A stretch of 53,870 nt of DNA from JAYXXU01 sp037969155 (GTDB lineage: Bacteria > Pseudomonadota > Gammaproteobacteria > Pseudomonadales > Moraxellaceae): contig JBBKWW010000006.1 in the NCBI GenBank assembly GCA_037969155.1, forward strand, positions 1 through 53,870. The letters are read 5' to 3'. This document shows, one piece after another, positions 1-8,436 of this stretch; within the stretch, counting starts at the first letter, position 1, and each line of letters begins with the position of its first letter. Under the pieces are notes generated by a model. The model saw nothing but the letters and a program-made list of their open reading frames with translations, did not search any database and was not told where the DNA came from. The position numbers were made by a program, and so were the translations under genes.

Positions 1-363
1 TAAAAACACCCATTCTGAACGCGTGTCATAGATCAGCAGTCCTGCTTCACGCGCCGCTTCGACCATCAGCACAAAAAACAGATCAGCATAAGCATCTTTA
101 AAATAATCCCAACTGACCAGTGCTGCGGTGTGCGGTGGTTTAAACAAATACGCGCTTTCAAGATAGCCATCTTGTTTAAAATCTACATCAAAAGTTTTTT
201 CAGCAGCGACTTTGGCTTTTAGCAATTCGGCAAAATGATCAACACGCGGACTGTGATCATGCCCGACCCCACGCAACTGAATACGGTATTCGTCTGCCTG
301 TTCAACGCTATTCGGCCATGCTTCGCTTAATACAGGATCCCATAAAAAAATTGGGGCGCTCAT
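1..363 (-). CDS. Hypothetical protein, 5' part only (gene runs off the window)
   Basis: An open frame begins at the ATG at 363-361 and continues without a stop to the window edge, giving about 120 N-terminal residues (MSAPIFLWDPVLSEAWPNS...). A clear AAGGAG Shine-Dalgarno sequence lies 7 nt upstream. The visible part is soluble, with no signal peptide or membrane segment, and is rich in aromatic and acidic residues (for example ESAYLFKPPHTAALVSWDYF). I do not recognise the family. The C terminus is missing, so no function is proposed. The gene lies downstream of the csp gene on the same strand but is separated from it by an intrinsic terminator. Confidence 0.7.
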   Translation of the reverse strand, partial: MSAPIFLWDPVLSEAWPNSVEQADEYRIQLRGVGHDHSPRVDHFAELLKAKVAAEKTFDVDFKQDGYLESAYLFKPPHTAALVSWDYFKDAYADLFFVLMVEAAREAGLLIYDTRSEWVFL

Positions 364-489
364 CTGACAACTCCTTAAACATATTCCCTATGGAAGTGGC
401 TTGCGATGATGATTGATTTGGATTGCGCTGAGTATGCCATGCGCTGTGGCGGATTGGTTTTGGATTGCATAGATAAAAAATAGCAGACA

Positions 490-521
490 TAAAAAAACCG
501 CCTACAAAAGGCGGTTTTTCA
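490..521 (-). terminator. Rho-independent terminator of the csp gene
   Basis: On the minus strand a GAAAAACCGCC arm pairs with GGCGGTTTTTT across a short TTTTGTA loop and ends in a T-run. It lies about 25 nt after the csp stop codon. Confidence 0.85.
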
Positions 522-545
522 TCAAACAGTTAACGCAGTGTCGTC

Positions 546-755
546 TTAAACAACAGTAACGTTAGCAGCTTGCAGGCCTTTTTGGCCTTTCTCTACGGTG
601 AAAGACACTTTTTGGCCTTCAGCAAGAGTTTTGTAGCCATCGCTAACAATCGCGCGGAAGTGAACGAATACATCGCCGCCGCCATTGTCTTGAGAAATGA
701 AACCGAAACCTTTCTCTTCGTTAAACCACTTTACTGTACCGATAGTAGTTGACAT
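546..755 (-). CDS. CspA-family cold-shock protein
   Basis: This 69-residue protein is a single cold-shock domain (OB fold) that binds single-stranded RNA and DNA in the cytoplasm. Such proteins act as RNA chaperones or antiterminators. Visible motifs are the N-terminal GTVKWFNEEKG, RNP1 (KGFGFIS) and RNP2 (VFVHF). The length is normal for the family. The frame stays open 15 codons further upstream, but the ATG at 755-753 is preceded by AAGGAGA at proper spacing and gives the canonical start MSTTIGTVKW, so I chose it. The upstream region is long, as is usual for cspA-type genes. Sequence alone does not tell whether it is cold-induced or constitutive. Confidence 0.95.
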   Translation of the reverse strand: MSTTIGTVKWFNEEKGFGFISQDNGGGDVFVHFRAIVSDGYKTLAEGQKVSFTVEKGQKGLQAANVTVV

Positions 756-956
756 GTGAATGTCTCCTTTTTGCATTAAAAATTTTGTGCTTGGATGCAC
801 GTGAAAGCCAGAATGTATAGGGACACATCACAGGGAACACATGGAACTAATCGGTGAGGCAATCGGCAGAGCGGTCTTAGACAGCGGCAAAACGAACACT
901 TTCAACAATTAAGCATGTATACGGACAGTTAAGTCTATATATTGTGGCTTGGCGTT

Positions 957-984
957 AAGATAACACCAATCTGAATAATGTCAA
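957..984 (-). promoter_or_regulatory. Putative promoter of the csp gene with a long 5' leader
   Basis: On the minus strand a perfect TTGACA (984-979) is followed after 16 bp by TATCTT (962-957). Initiation near 950 would give a leader of about 195 nt before the csp ATG. Long leaders are known in cspA-type mRNAs. The remainder of the 756-1071 gap holds this leader and the upstream region of the LysR gene. I see nothing else in it. Confidence 0.4.
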
Positions 985-1071
985 TCGCAATTACAGCGTG
1001 ATCGACAAAATATCTGCAAATTTTCCACATCAATCTGATCAAATCGGCCGTTTCCACAGCTGGAGAATCTT

Positions 1072-1992
1072 TTGAATACTGTACGATTACAAGCATTTAT
1101 CGCAGTGATGCAACAAAAATCCGTGTCCAAAGCGGCCAAACAATTACATTTGACCCAACCCGCAATTAGTAAGCGACTGCGTGGCCTCGAACAAGAACTC
1201 GAGGTACGCCTGTTTGATCATATTGGCCGACAGATTCAACCCACTGCGGCGGCACTGCGCCTTTTACCGCAAGCTGAACGCTGGCTGGCCGACTATCAGG
1301 AGATTCGGCGTAGCTTGAATGAGGGGCAACAAGACATCGCGGGTCGATTGACCATTGGCACCAGTCACCACATTGGCCTGCATCACCTACCCTTACTATT
1401 AAAAGGTTTTGTGCAGCGATACCCCAAGGTGGCGCTGGAGATTCGATTCGTCGATTCTGAGCAAGCGCATCAGGCGGTATTGGCTGGTGAGCTGGAGCTG
1501 GCATTTTTGACTTTGCCGCCTGAACGCCATACGCGGCTGTCCTATCAAGAAATCTGGCTGGATGACTTATTGTTTGTGGCTGCCCCGTTTCATCCCTTGG
1601 CACAAGCAAAAAATCTGGCCTTGGCGGATTTATTGCCATTCCCTGCAATTTTACCGAGTGCCAGCACCTATACCAGCCAAATCACGCTGGCGGCATTTGC
1701 CCAGCAGCAACTTAAACCGCAAGCGACCATGACCACTAATCCACTAGAGTCTATTCGGATGTTGGTCTCGATTGGCTTGGGCTGGTCAGCGCTGCCACAG
1801 ACATTATTACTCAATGATGAGCTCAGCGTGCTATCCCTAACAGATGTCGAGCCATTACAGCGCCGCTTGGGTATGGTGTGGCATCCCGAGCGCACACGGT
1901 CATCCGCCGCTGCTGGACTGGTTGACTGGATCAGCCACAAGGCAGCGCGAACAGATTCATCTGAACAGCCCAAACACCTCTTGAATCATTAA
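1072..1992 (+). CDS. LysR-family transcriptional regulator
   Basis: This 306-residue protein has an N-terminal winged HTH at about residues 1-60 (FIAVMQQKSVSKAAKQLHLT, then QPAISKRLRGLEQELEVRLF) and a LysR substrate-binding domain from about residue 90 (AGRLTIGTSHHIGLHHLPLL). The start is TTG at 1072, with GGAGA 6 nt upstream. The length is normal for the family. Such proteins bind DNA as tetramers and usually respond to a small metabolite. The effector cannot be read from sequence. The gene is divergent from csp and co-directional with a one-helix membrane protein. No obvious divergent catabolic target sits beside it, so its regulon is unknown. Confidence 0.9.
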   Translation: MNTVRLQAFIAVMQQKSVSKAAKQLHLTQPAISKRLRGLEQELEVRLFDHIGRQIQPTAAALRLLPQAERWLADYQEIRRSLNEGQQDIAGRLTIGTSHHIGLHHLPLLLKGFVQRYPKVALEIRFVDSEQAHQAVLAGELELAFLTLPPERHTRLSYQEIWLDDLLFVAAPFHPLAQAKNLALADLLPFPAILPSASTYTSQITLAAFAQQQLKPQATMTTNPLESIRMLVSIGLGWSALPQTLLLNDELSVLSLTDVEPLQRRLGMVWHPERTRSSAAAGLVDWISHKAARTDSSEQPKHLLNH

Positions 1993-2124
1993 TTTTACTT
2001 AAACATGTCAGACAAGAATGACTCAGCCACGACCAACCAATAATTTAGACTACAGCTTGCAGCAATGTCGCCAAACGGGGTGCGTGCTGTCATGCCTATC
2101 CAGCTTATTCTTGGAGTCTACCCC

Positions 2125-2289
2125 ATGTCTGATTCACGCTCTCAAGTCTCTGAACACGCTGTAACTGCCACGCCACAAAGCTATGCCAAACTCAACAGGC
2201 GGCTGTTTAAGACACTGCTTGGTTTAATTGCTTTAGCATTTTCGATCCTATTTCTGATGATTTTAATTAAACTACCAGGCTCATTTTAA
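2125..2289 (+). CDS. Small single-helix membrane protein, unknown function
   Basis: This 54-residue protein has a polar N-terminal half (MSDSRSQVSEHAVTATPQ...) and one hydrophobic C-terminal segment at about residues 30-50 (LLGLIALAFSILFLMILIKL). It is probably a single-pass inner-membrane protein. The frame is open from 2065, but the ATG at 2125 is preceded by TTGGAG at good spacing and gives the more plausible start. I do not recognise a family. A strong inverted repeat follows the stop. Confidence 0.55.
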   Translation: MSDSRSQVSEHAVTATPQSYAKLNRRLFKTLLGLIALAFSILFLMILIKLPGSF

Positions 2290-2312
2290 AGCCAATAAAC
2301 GCGCTACAACCG

Positions 2313-2336
2313 CTGACGGCTTAGACAAGCCGTCAG
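2313..2336. terminator. Terminator-like hairpin between convergent genes
   Basis: CTGACGGCTT (2313-2322) pairs perfectly with AAGCCGTCAG (2327-2336) across a 4-nt loop. It lies between the small membrane protein gene and the HAD gene on the other strand. T-rich sequence follows about 10 nt later on the + strand. It may serve both directions. Confidence 0.5.
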
Positions 2337-2353
2337 TATATTCTTAATTTTTT

Positions 2354-3007
2354 CTACACAATAGACCAATCTTCAACCGGCCAATGCTGCGCCAACGCAT
2401 GCGCGTGCAAGCGGGTATCGGGATTAACAGCCACTGGATGATCAACAAAATTTAATAACGGCAGATCATTAAACGAGTCCGAATAGCCCCAGCTTTCTAC
2501 TACCTCGCGTCCAGCCAACCAACGCTGCAAATGATGCAATTTGCCCGCTTGAAAGCACGGCTCACCCAACAGCTTGCCCGTATAACGCCCATGCAGCAAC
2601 TCTGGCTGACTGGCAATCAACTGCTCTACCGCAAACGCGGTGGCAATCGGTGCGGTGACGAATGCATTGGTCGCGGTAATGATCACAATCTCATGCCCCA
2701 ACACGCGATGCTGAGCAATCGCCGCCTGACCGCGTGGCCGCAGTGCCGGCAAAATGACCTGCTGCATGAATTGCTGATGTAGCAGCGTCAAAGTCGGCAG
2801 ATCATGCTGGGACAAAAACTCAAATACAAATTCGTTATACGCCACGGCATCTAACGTGCCTGCTTTGTAATCCTCATAAAACTGGTCATTACGCGCCCGA
2901 TGGCTCAGCGCATCGACGTGCTGTTGACTGATCAAAAATTCACCCCACGCATGATCCGAATCGAGATTCAGTAAGGTGTGATCTAAATCAAATAAGGCCA
3001 GTTGCAT
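2354..3007 (-). CDS. HAD-superfamily phosphatase, subfamily IB (SerB-like)
   Basis: This 217-residue cytoplasmic hydrolase carries HAD motif I (DLDHT, D7 and D9) right at the N terminus, motif II near VIITATN, and motif III/IV near WGYSDSFNDLPLL. The long insert between motifs I and II (about residues 15-85) is the cap typical of the IB/SerB-like group. The substrate cannot be deduced. Family members act on phosphoserine or similar small phosphomonoesters. GGAG lies 7 nt before the ATG. The gene is divergent from rppH, with about 180 bp between the two starts, which must hold both promoters. Confidence 0.85.
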   Translation of the reverse strand: MQLALFDLDHTLLNLDSDHAWGEFLISQQHVDALSHRARNDQFYEDYKAGTLDAVAYNEFVFEFLSQHDLPTLTLLHQQFMQQVILPALRPRGQAAIAQHRVLGHEIVIITATNAFVTAPIATAFAVEQLIASQPELLHGRYTGKLLGEPCFQAGKLHHLQRWLAGREVVESWGYSDSFNDLPLLNFVDHPVAVNPDTRLHAHALAQHWPVEDWSIV

Positions 3008-3187
3008 CGATTACTCCAAACATTCGTGTCAGTAAACATAAAAAAACCTAAAACTTAGCCCGCTAGTACGGATAAATTCGGTAAGATCATATCAAATTTC
3101 ATGACTTTCCCCGTGATACTTCACCGATTTAGCACGTTGCTTCATCCGTGTCATGGCAAAGCATGAGCAGGTTTTAAGGTAGCCAAA

Positions 3188-3685
3188 ATGATTGACTCTG
3201 AAGGTTTCCGACCCAACGTCGGTATCATTTTGGCCAATACATCAGGGCAGGTCTTGTGGGCGAAGCGCATTGGACACAATGCGTGGCAGTTTCCACAAGG
3301 CGGAATCAAGAACGGTGAAACACCGGAGCAAGCGCTCTATCGCGAGTTGTACGAAGAAGTTGGGCTTGCCCCTGAGCATGTCCGAATTCTGGCACAGACG
3401 CGCGGCTGGCTACGCTATCGGCTGCCACACCGTTATATCCGCCAAGCCAGCGCACCGGTCTGTATTGGTCAAAAACAAAAGTGGTTTTTGCTACAACTGA
3501 CCGCTTCGGCCAGTGAAATTCGGCTCGACAATACGTCGCCAGCTGAATTTGATCATTGGATGTGGGTCAGTTACTGGTATCCACTAGGACAAGTGGTGTC
3601 CTTCAAGCGCGAGGTGTATCGTAAAGCCTTGCTTGAACTGGCGGCACGCTTGCCCAATAGTGCACACAGCAACCCAAGTGCCTAA
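3188..3685 (+). CDS. rppH: RNA 5'-pyrophosphohydrolase RppH
   Basis: RppH removes pyrophosphate from the triphosphorylated 5' end of mRNAs, leaving a monophosphate that stimulates RNase E. The Nudix box spans about residues 38-60 (GGIKNGETPEQALYRELYEE, then VGL). The N-terminal DSEGFRPNVGIILAN and the W-Q-F-P-Q-G-G approach to the box are typical of RppH. At 165 residues the length is normal. AAGGT lies upstream of the ATG. ptsP follows 32 bp downstream on the same strand, the same order as in Escherichia coli, so an operon is likely. The RNase E gene is in the same window at 13.1 kb. Confidence 0.96.
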   Translation: MIDSEGFRPNVGIILANTSGQVLWAKRIGHNAWQFPQGGIKNGETPEQALYRELYEEVGLAPEHVRILAQTRGWLRYRLPHRYIRQASAPVCIGQKQKWFLLQLTASASEIRLDNTSPAEFDHWMWVSYWYPLGQVVSFKREVYRKALLELAARLPNSAHSNPSA

Positions 3686-3717
3686 TACTCACCCTCATTG
3701 ATCGGAATGTTTACTCT

Positions 3718-6021
3718 ATGCCAGCCATCACCATGCAGCTTGAAACGCTTAGACGAATTGTGCAGGAGGTCGATGCGGCCTTAACGCTGCATGATGCGTT
3801 GGAGCTGATGGTTAATCTGGTTGCCGATGCGATGCAATCTGATGTGTGCTCAGTCTATCTACTAGATGAACGCAATCTGCGTTATGTGTTGATGGCCTCT
3901 AAAGGCTTAAATGCGGATTCGGTCGGTGAAGCGTCTTTGAGTACTGGCGAAGGCTTGGTTGGCTTGGTTGGCCAGCGTGAGGAAATCATTAATCTGGATA
4001 ATGCTGCCTCGCACCCGCGTTTTCGCTATCTGCCACAGACGGGTGAAGAGCGTTACAATGCCTTTTTAGGGATTCCGATCATGTATCGGCGCAAGGTCAT
4101 GGGCGTGATGGTGGTACAGCACCACGAAGCCAAGGCATTTTCTGAGGCGGCTGAGTCTTTTTTGGTAACCTTGTGCGCCCAGTTGTCCGGCGCAATTGCG
4201 CATGCACACGCGGTCGGTCAAGTCGATGTGTTTCGTAAAGCCGCTGCCAGCCCGACCAGTGCCAAGATTTTTCAAGGTGTGGCAGGTGCTGGCGGGATTG
4301 CGATTGGGCGAGCGGTGGTCGTGTATCCACCCGCAGACATTGATCTGGTACCTGATCGGCAAGCCGAAGACATCGGTGATGAACTGGCACTACTGCACAC
4401 GGCCGTCCAATCGGTGCGTGATGATATTCGCGAGTTAGACACCAAGATGCAAGACTCGCTGATGGCCGAAGAACGAGCCTTATTCAGTGTGTATTTACGC
4501 ATGCTAGACGACAACGCCATGCCCGCTGAGATTGCTACAAAAATTCGGGCAGGCAGCTGGGCGCAAGGTGCTGTACGCAGCGTGATTGAAAGTCATGCTG
4601 CACATTTTGCCCAGATGGACGATGAATACTTACGCGAGCGGGTGTCGGACTTACGCGATTTAGGGCGGCGAATTCTGGCACGCTTGCAAACTGCCGATAC
4701 GCACCATCGGGAGTTTGCCGAAGATAGTATCTTGATCGCCGAAGAACTCTCCACTGCCGCACTGGTGGAATTGCCGATCAGTAAAATCGCGGCGATTGTC
4801 ACGACCGAAGGTGCGGCCAACTCTCACATGGTCATCGTGGCACGTGCCTTGGGCATTCCCACGGTCGTTGGGGTGACTGAGCTGCCAATCACGCAACTTG
4901 ATGATGCTGAAATGATTGTTGACGCACATCAGGGACGGGTATTCGTACATCCGGTACGCCGATTACGGCAACGCTACCGTGAAGTGCTGCGCGAGGAACA
5001 ACAAGCCACGAAAAATCTGAACGCTTACGAAAACCGCGAAACCATCAGCACCGATGGCCAACACGTCAAATTGCAAGTCAATACAGGACTGATGATCGAC
5101 GTGATTCGGGGCACACAGCGTGGCGCTGAAGGGGTCGGCTTGTATCGCAGCGAGATGCTATTTATGTTGCGTGAGCGCTTTCCGGGCGAGGAAGAACAAC
5201 GGATTATTTATCGGCAACAACTCAGTCATTTTGCCAATAAACCCGTGGTGATGCGCACGCTGGACATTGGCGCAGATAAAGACTTACCGTATTTTTCAAT
5301 CAAAGAAGAAAACTCTGCATTGGGTTGGCGTGGTATTCGCTTCACGCTTGATCATCCTGAGATTTTTTCCGCACAAATTCGCGCCATGCTCAAGGCCAGC
5401 ATTGGCCTGAATAATTTGCATATTTTATTACCGATGATCACGACCATCAGTGAAGTCGAAGAGTGTTTATATTTGATTGAACGTGCTTTGGTAGAAGTGC
5501 AGCAAGAAGAGCAAGTCAAAATCAATCGCCCCAAAATCGGCGTGATGATCGAAGTGCCGAGCATGCTGCTTCAACTCGAAGATATGGCCAGTTTGGTTGA
5601 CTTCTTCTCGGTCGGCTCTAATGATTTAACCCAATATCTACTGGCGGTAGATCGTAATAATCCACGGGTGGCCAGCCTATATAATCACTATCACCCCGCA
5701 GTGATTCGAGCCTTAGACATGATCGTCAAAAAATGCCGTGAGCTGGATAAACCGGTCAGTATTTGTGGTGAAATGGCCGGCGAGCCCGCCACGGCGATTT
5801 TGGTTGCGGCGATGGGATTTGATGCATTGTCCATGAGCGCAGCCAACTTGCTCAAAGTCCGAAAAGCCATCTGCAATATCGATATGCGTGACGCGCAGCA
5901 ACTACTGGCTGAGATCCTACTGATCGACAACCCAGCGGTGATTCGCAGTTGGATTGAACGCTTTATGACCACACGGGGCTTGGGATCTTTGGTACGGCCA
6001 TTGCACCAACCACTGAACTAA
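3718..6021 (+). CDS. ptsP: PEP-protein phosphotransferase PtsP (enzyme I-Ntr)
   Basis: PtsP is the first phosphotransferase of the nitrogen-type PTS. It takes phosphate from PEP and passes it to NPr. In order, the 767-residue protein has a GAF sensory domain (about 1-170), the PEP-utilising N-terminal helical domain, the swivelling phosphohistidine domain with the active-site histidine in GAANSHMVIVA (H370), and the C-terminal PEP-binding TIM barrel (LYRSEMLFM, VMRTLDIGADKD, SVGSNDLTQY). The catalytic cysteine is C683 in SICGEMAGEP. All expected parts are present. No ptsO or ptsN is in this window. The gene follows rppH closely and is probably co-transcribed with it. Confidence 0.96.
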   Translation: MPAITMQLETLRRIVQEVDAALTLHDALELMVNLVADAMQSDVCSVYLLDERNLRYVLMASKGLNADSVGEASLSTGEGLVGLVGQREEIINLDNAASHPRFRYLPQTGEERYNAFLGIPIMYRRKVMGVMVVQHHEAKAFSEAAESFLVTLCAQLSGAIAHAHAVGQVDVFRKAAASPTSAKIFQGVAGAGGIAIGRAVVVYPPADIDLVPDRQAEDIGDELALLHTAVQSVRDDIRELDTKMQDSLMAEERALFSVYLRMLDDNAMPAEIATKIRAGSWAQGAVRSVIESHAAHFAQMDDEYLRERVSDLRDLGRRILARLQTADTHHREFAEDSILIAEELSTAALVELPISKIAAIVTTEGAANSHMVIVARALGIPTVVGVTELPITQLDDAEMIVDAHQGRVFVHPVRRLRQRYREVLREEQQATKNLNAYENRETISTDGQHVKLQVNTGLMIDVIRGTQRGAEGVGLYRSEMLFMLRERFPGEEEQRIIYRQQLSHFANKPVVMRTLDIGADKDLPYFSIKEENSALGWRGIRFTLDHPEIFSAQIRAMLKASIGLNNLHILLPMITTISEVEECLYLIERALVEVQQEEQVKINRPKIGVMIEVPSMLLQLEDMASLVDFFSVGSNDLTQYLLAVDRNNPRVASLYNHYHPAVIRALDMIVKKCRELDKPVSICGEMAGEPATAILVAAMGFDALSMSAANLLKVRKAICNIDMRDAQQLLAEILLIDNPAVIRSWIERFMTTRGLGSLVRPLHQPLN

Positions 6022-6139
6022 GCGACAGCAGCGGTTGGTGTGTCGGTCAACAATATCCGCCAGATTGTCATCTCGTCCCAGTACAGCCCGCTTCAGATCT
6101 GTACTGAATGATCGAACCATCTGATACGGAGGTGCAAGG

Positions 6140-7219
6140 ATGTCACGCTACTACCGCTCACTTGATCATCTACACGGTACTGCTGCCCGCTTGGCAGGGA
6201 TGCTCTTGCCACAAGCCGCCCACGAGCAATTGGCCAAATGGCTCAAAGCACCCAATCACTACCCTGATCTTGACCCATCGCTGCGGACGATTCTTGCGGT
6301 GCGTGAGCTGCGCGCCAGCCAGCGGCCTGATCGCAGTGATCCTGTACAAAATCGACTGCGTTTACGCCAAGAAATCGCGGCGATTCGCGGGCGACCCACG
6401 CTCGTCGGACATATCAGTAACTTGCAGTTTGTCGGCGAATCGGGCTTGATGAATGCACGACTGTATCGTCCACTGGCGGCACTCAATACGGAGCAACGCT
6501 TTCCGCTATTGGTGTTTTTTCATGGTGGTGGCTTTACCGTTGGTGATCTGGATACACATGATGAGCCCTGCCGCATACTGTGTCGCTTTGGCCGCATGAA
6601 TGTCCTCAGTATCGACTATCGACTTGCCCCAGAACATCCATTTCCGGCGGCCTTTGACGATGCGGTGACTGCGGTACGCTGGGCATTTGCGCAAGCTGAT
6701 CACTGGCAGGTGGATCGCACTAAAATTGCAGTCGGTGGTGATAGTGCCGGTGGTAATCTGGCCGCAACAGTGAGTGTCGCTCTGGCCAATCAGGCTGAGT
6801 GCCCTGCTGCACAGCTGCTTATTTATCCAGTTATTGAGTTTTATATGCAGACTGAGTCGAAAAAGAACTACTGCGATGGTTTATTTTTAACGTGTGATGC
6901 GATGGCCGAAGCCTATCAACGCTATAACCCAGATGAGAAACATTCGCCCACTGACCCGCGCATGTCACCCATTTACGCACTCAATCATGCCGACCTACCG
7001 CCCGCATTAATCGTGACAGCAGCGCTAGATGCACTGCGGGATGAAGCAGAAATCTATGGTCGCACGTTACGTCAAGCCGGAACAACGTGTCTGATGCGGC
7101 GAATTGCAGGGCAAAGTCATGGTTTTATCAACATGACTTCGATCAATCGCGGCGCGTACCATGCCACGCAACAAATGGCCGCTGACTTTCGACTGCTGCT
7201 CGATGGTGTGCTGCTTTGA
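6140..7219 (+). CDS. Alpha/beta-hydrolase of the hormone-sensitive-lipase type
   Basis: This 359-residue cytoplasmic esterase has the HSL-family oxyanion motif HGGG (from H128, FFHGGGFTVGD) and the nucleophile motif GDSAGG with S202. The likely acid is the aspartate near TAALDALRDE, and the likely base is the histidine in GQSHGF near the C terminus. Such enzymes hydrolyse short- to medium-chain esters. The natural substrate is unknown. CGGAGG lies just before the ATG. The stop overlaps the TTG start of the next gene (TTGA), so the two genes are translationally coupled. No signal peptide is present. Confidence 0.88.
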   Translation: MSRYYRSLDHLHGTAARLAGMLLPQAAHEQLAKWLKAPNHYPDLDPSLRTILAVRELRASQRPDRSDPVQNRLRLRQEIAAIRGRPTLVGHISNLQFVGESGLMNARLYRPLAALNTEQRFPLLVFFHGGGFTVGDLDTHDEPCRILCRFGRMNVLSIDYRLAPEHPFPAAFDDAVTAVRWAFAQADHWQVDRTKIAVGGDSAGGNLAATVSVALANQAECPAAQLLIYPVIEFYMQTESKKNYCDGLFLTCDAMAEAYQRYNPDEKHSPTDPRMSPIYALNHADLPPALIVTAALDALRDEAEIYGRTLRQAGTTCLMRRIAGQSHGFINMTSINRGAYHATQQMAADFRLLLDGVLL

Positions 7220-8436
7220 GTCGACGCATACGCGACCGACTGGTGTTGGTTGGCATACTGTGCAGTATCCTCAGCGCCTGCCAGCCACCAACACCCATGC
7301 AGCCATTCGAACAACAGGCGTATATCTGGCAACGACAATGGACCGCGCAACATGACATTGCCTTGCAACGCAGTCAGACCAGCTTTAGTCAATTGCGGAT
7401 CTTAGCTGCTCAAGCACATCCTCAAGAGGGCTGGATCACCACCAAAGTCGATATGCAGCGCTTACAGCAAGATCAACGCCCCGTCATCGCGGTGGTGCGC
7501 CTAGATGGCAAACTAAACACGCTAAATACACCGCAGATGTTGCAACAGTTAAAACACCTGACCCAAACGTGGCAACAACACCCCATAAAACTGACAGGCT
7601 TAGAGATCGATTATGATTGTGGTAGTGCCAAACTGGCCGACTATGTCGAGTTTTTACGCCGACTACGGCAGCAGCTACCGGCGTCACTCAGCCTCAGTAT
7701 TACCGTCTTGCCAGCATGGCTCAGTCAGCCCGCGCTGGTATCCCTGCGACAACTCACTGACCACACGGTGCTACAAGTACATGCGGTCAATCCATTGACT
7801 CAGGGTTTATTTAATCCAAAACAAGCTGTCGCATGGATTCGCCGCTATCAGCGTCAAGCCCGACGGCCTTTTTATGTGGCGTTACCCGCCTACGGTGCAG
7901 GGATGACGGCAAGTGGTGCTGTAGAAAGTGAAATCACGCTGCCCGAAGCAGGTGCTCGGCAAGAATATACGGTCGATCCACGCGCGGTCGCCGAACTGAT
8001 CCGACAAGTACAACAACAGCCGCCACCTGAACTAAAAGGCTGGGTCTGGTTTCGTTTACCGCTACCCAACGACCAACGCGCATGGGCATGGTCGACACTA
8101 CAAGCCGTCATCGCACAGCAGCCATTGCATGCACAACTGCAAGTACAAGCAAGCGCTGCCACGCGAGGGCTCTACGATCTCAAGCTGGTTAGTTTTGGCG
8201 ATTTGCCCGCAATATTGCCCACAGCCATTCAGTTAAAAGGTCAAGCCTGCACAGTTGCTGATGTACGGTCACCCTATCAGCTAAAAATACAGTCTGATGG
8301 ATTACAATTACAGCTGAATCCACAGCGACAGCACCATATTCTTGCAGCTGGCAACAGCCAAATTTTAGGCTGGGTACGTTGCGACAACTTACATTCATCG
8401 AGCATTTTTAATCATGCCACGCCACTATCATTTTAA
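7216..8436 (+). CDS. DUF3142 lipoprotein, possibly TIM-barrel
   Basis: This 406-residue protein begins with a lipoprotein signal peptide (basic MSRRIRDR, hydrophobic LVLVGILCSI, lipobox LSAC with C22). The mature part resembles DUF3142 proteins: an early W-I-T-T segment, a central motif L129-E-I-D-Y-D-C135, and FYVALPAYG. The strand-end acidic motif recalls GH18-like TIM barrels (inference; activity unknown). The start is TTG, overlapping the esterase stop by 3 nt. The C terminus overlaps the next gene by 23 bp. The protein is probably anchored in the inner or outer membrane on the periplasmic side and is likely to work with the product of the following gene. Confidence 0.8.
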   Translation: MSRRIRDRLVLVGILCSILSACQPPTPMQPFEQQAYIWQRQWTAQHDIALQRSQTSFSQLRILAAQAHPQEGWITTKVDMQRLQQDQRPVIAVVRLDGKLNTLNTPQMLQQLKHLTQTWQQHPIKLTGLEIDYDCGSAKLADYVEFLRRLRQQLPASLSLSITVLPAWLSQPALVSLRQLTDHTVLQVHAVNPLTQGLFNPKQAVAWIRRYQRQARRPFYVALPAYGAGMTASGAVESEITLPEAGARQEYTVDPRAVAELIRQVQQQPPPELKGWVWFRLPLPNDQRAWAWSTLQAVIAQQPLHAQLQVQASAATRGLYDLKLVSFGDLPAILPTAIQLKGQACTVADVRSPYQLKIQSDGLQLQLNPQRQHHILAAGNSQILGWVRCDNLHSSSIFNHATPLSF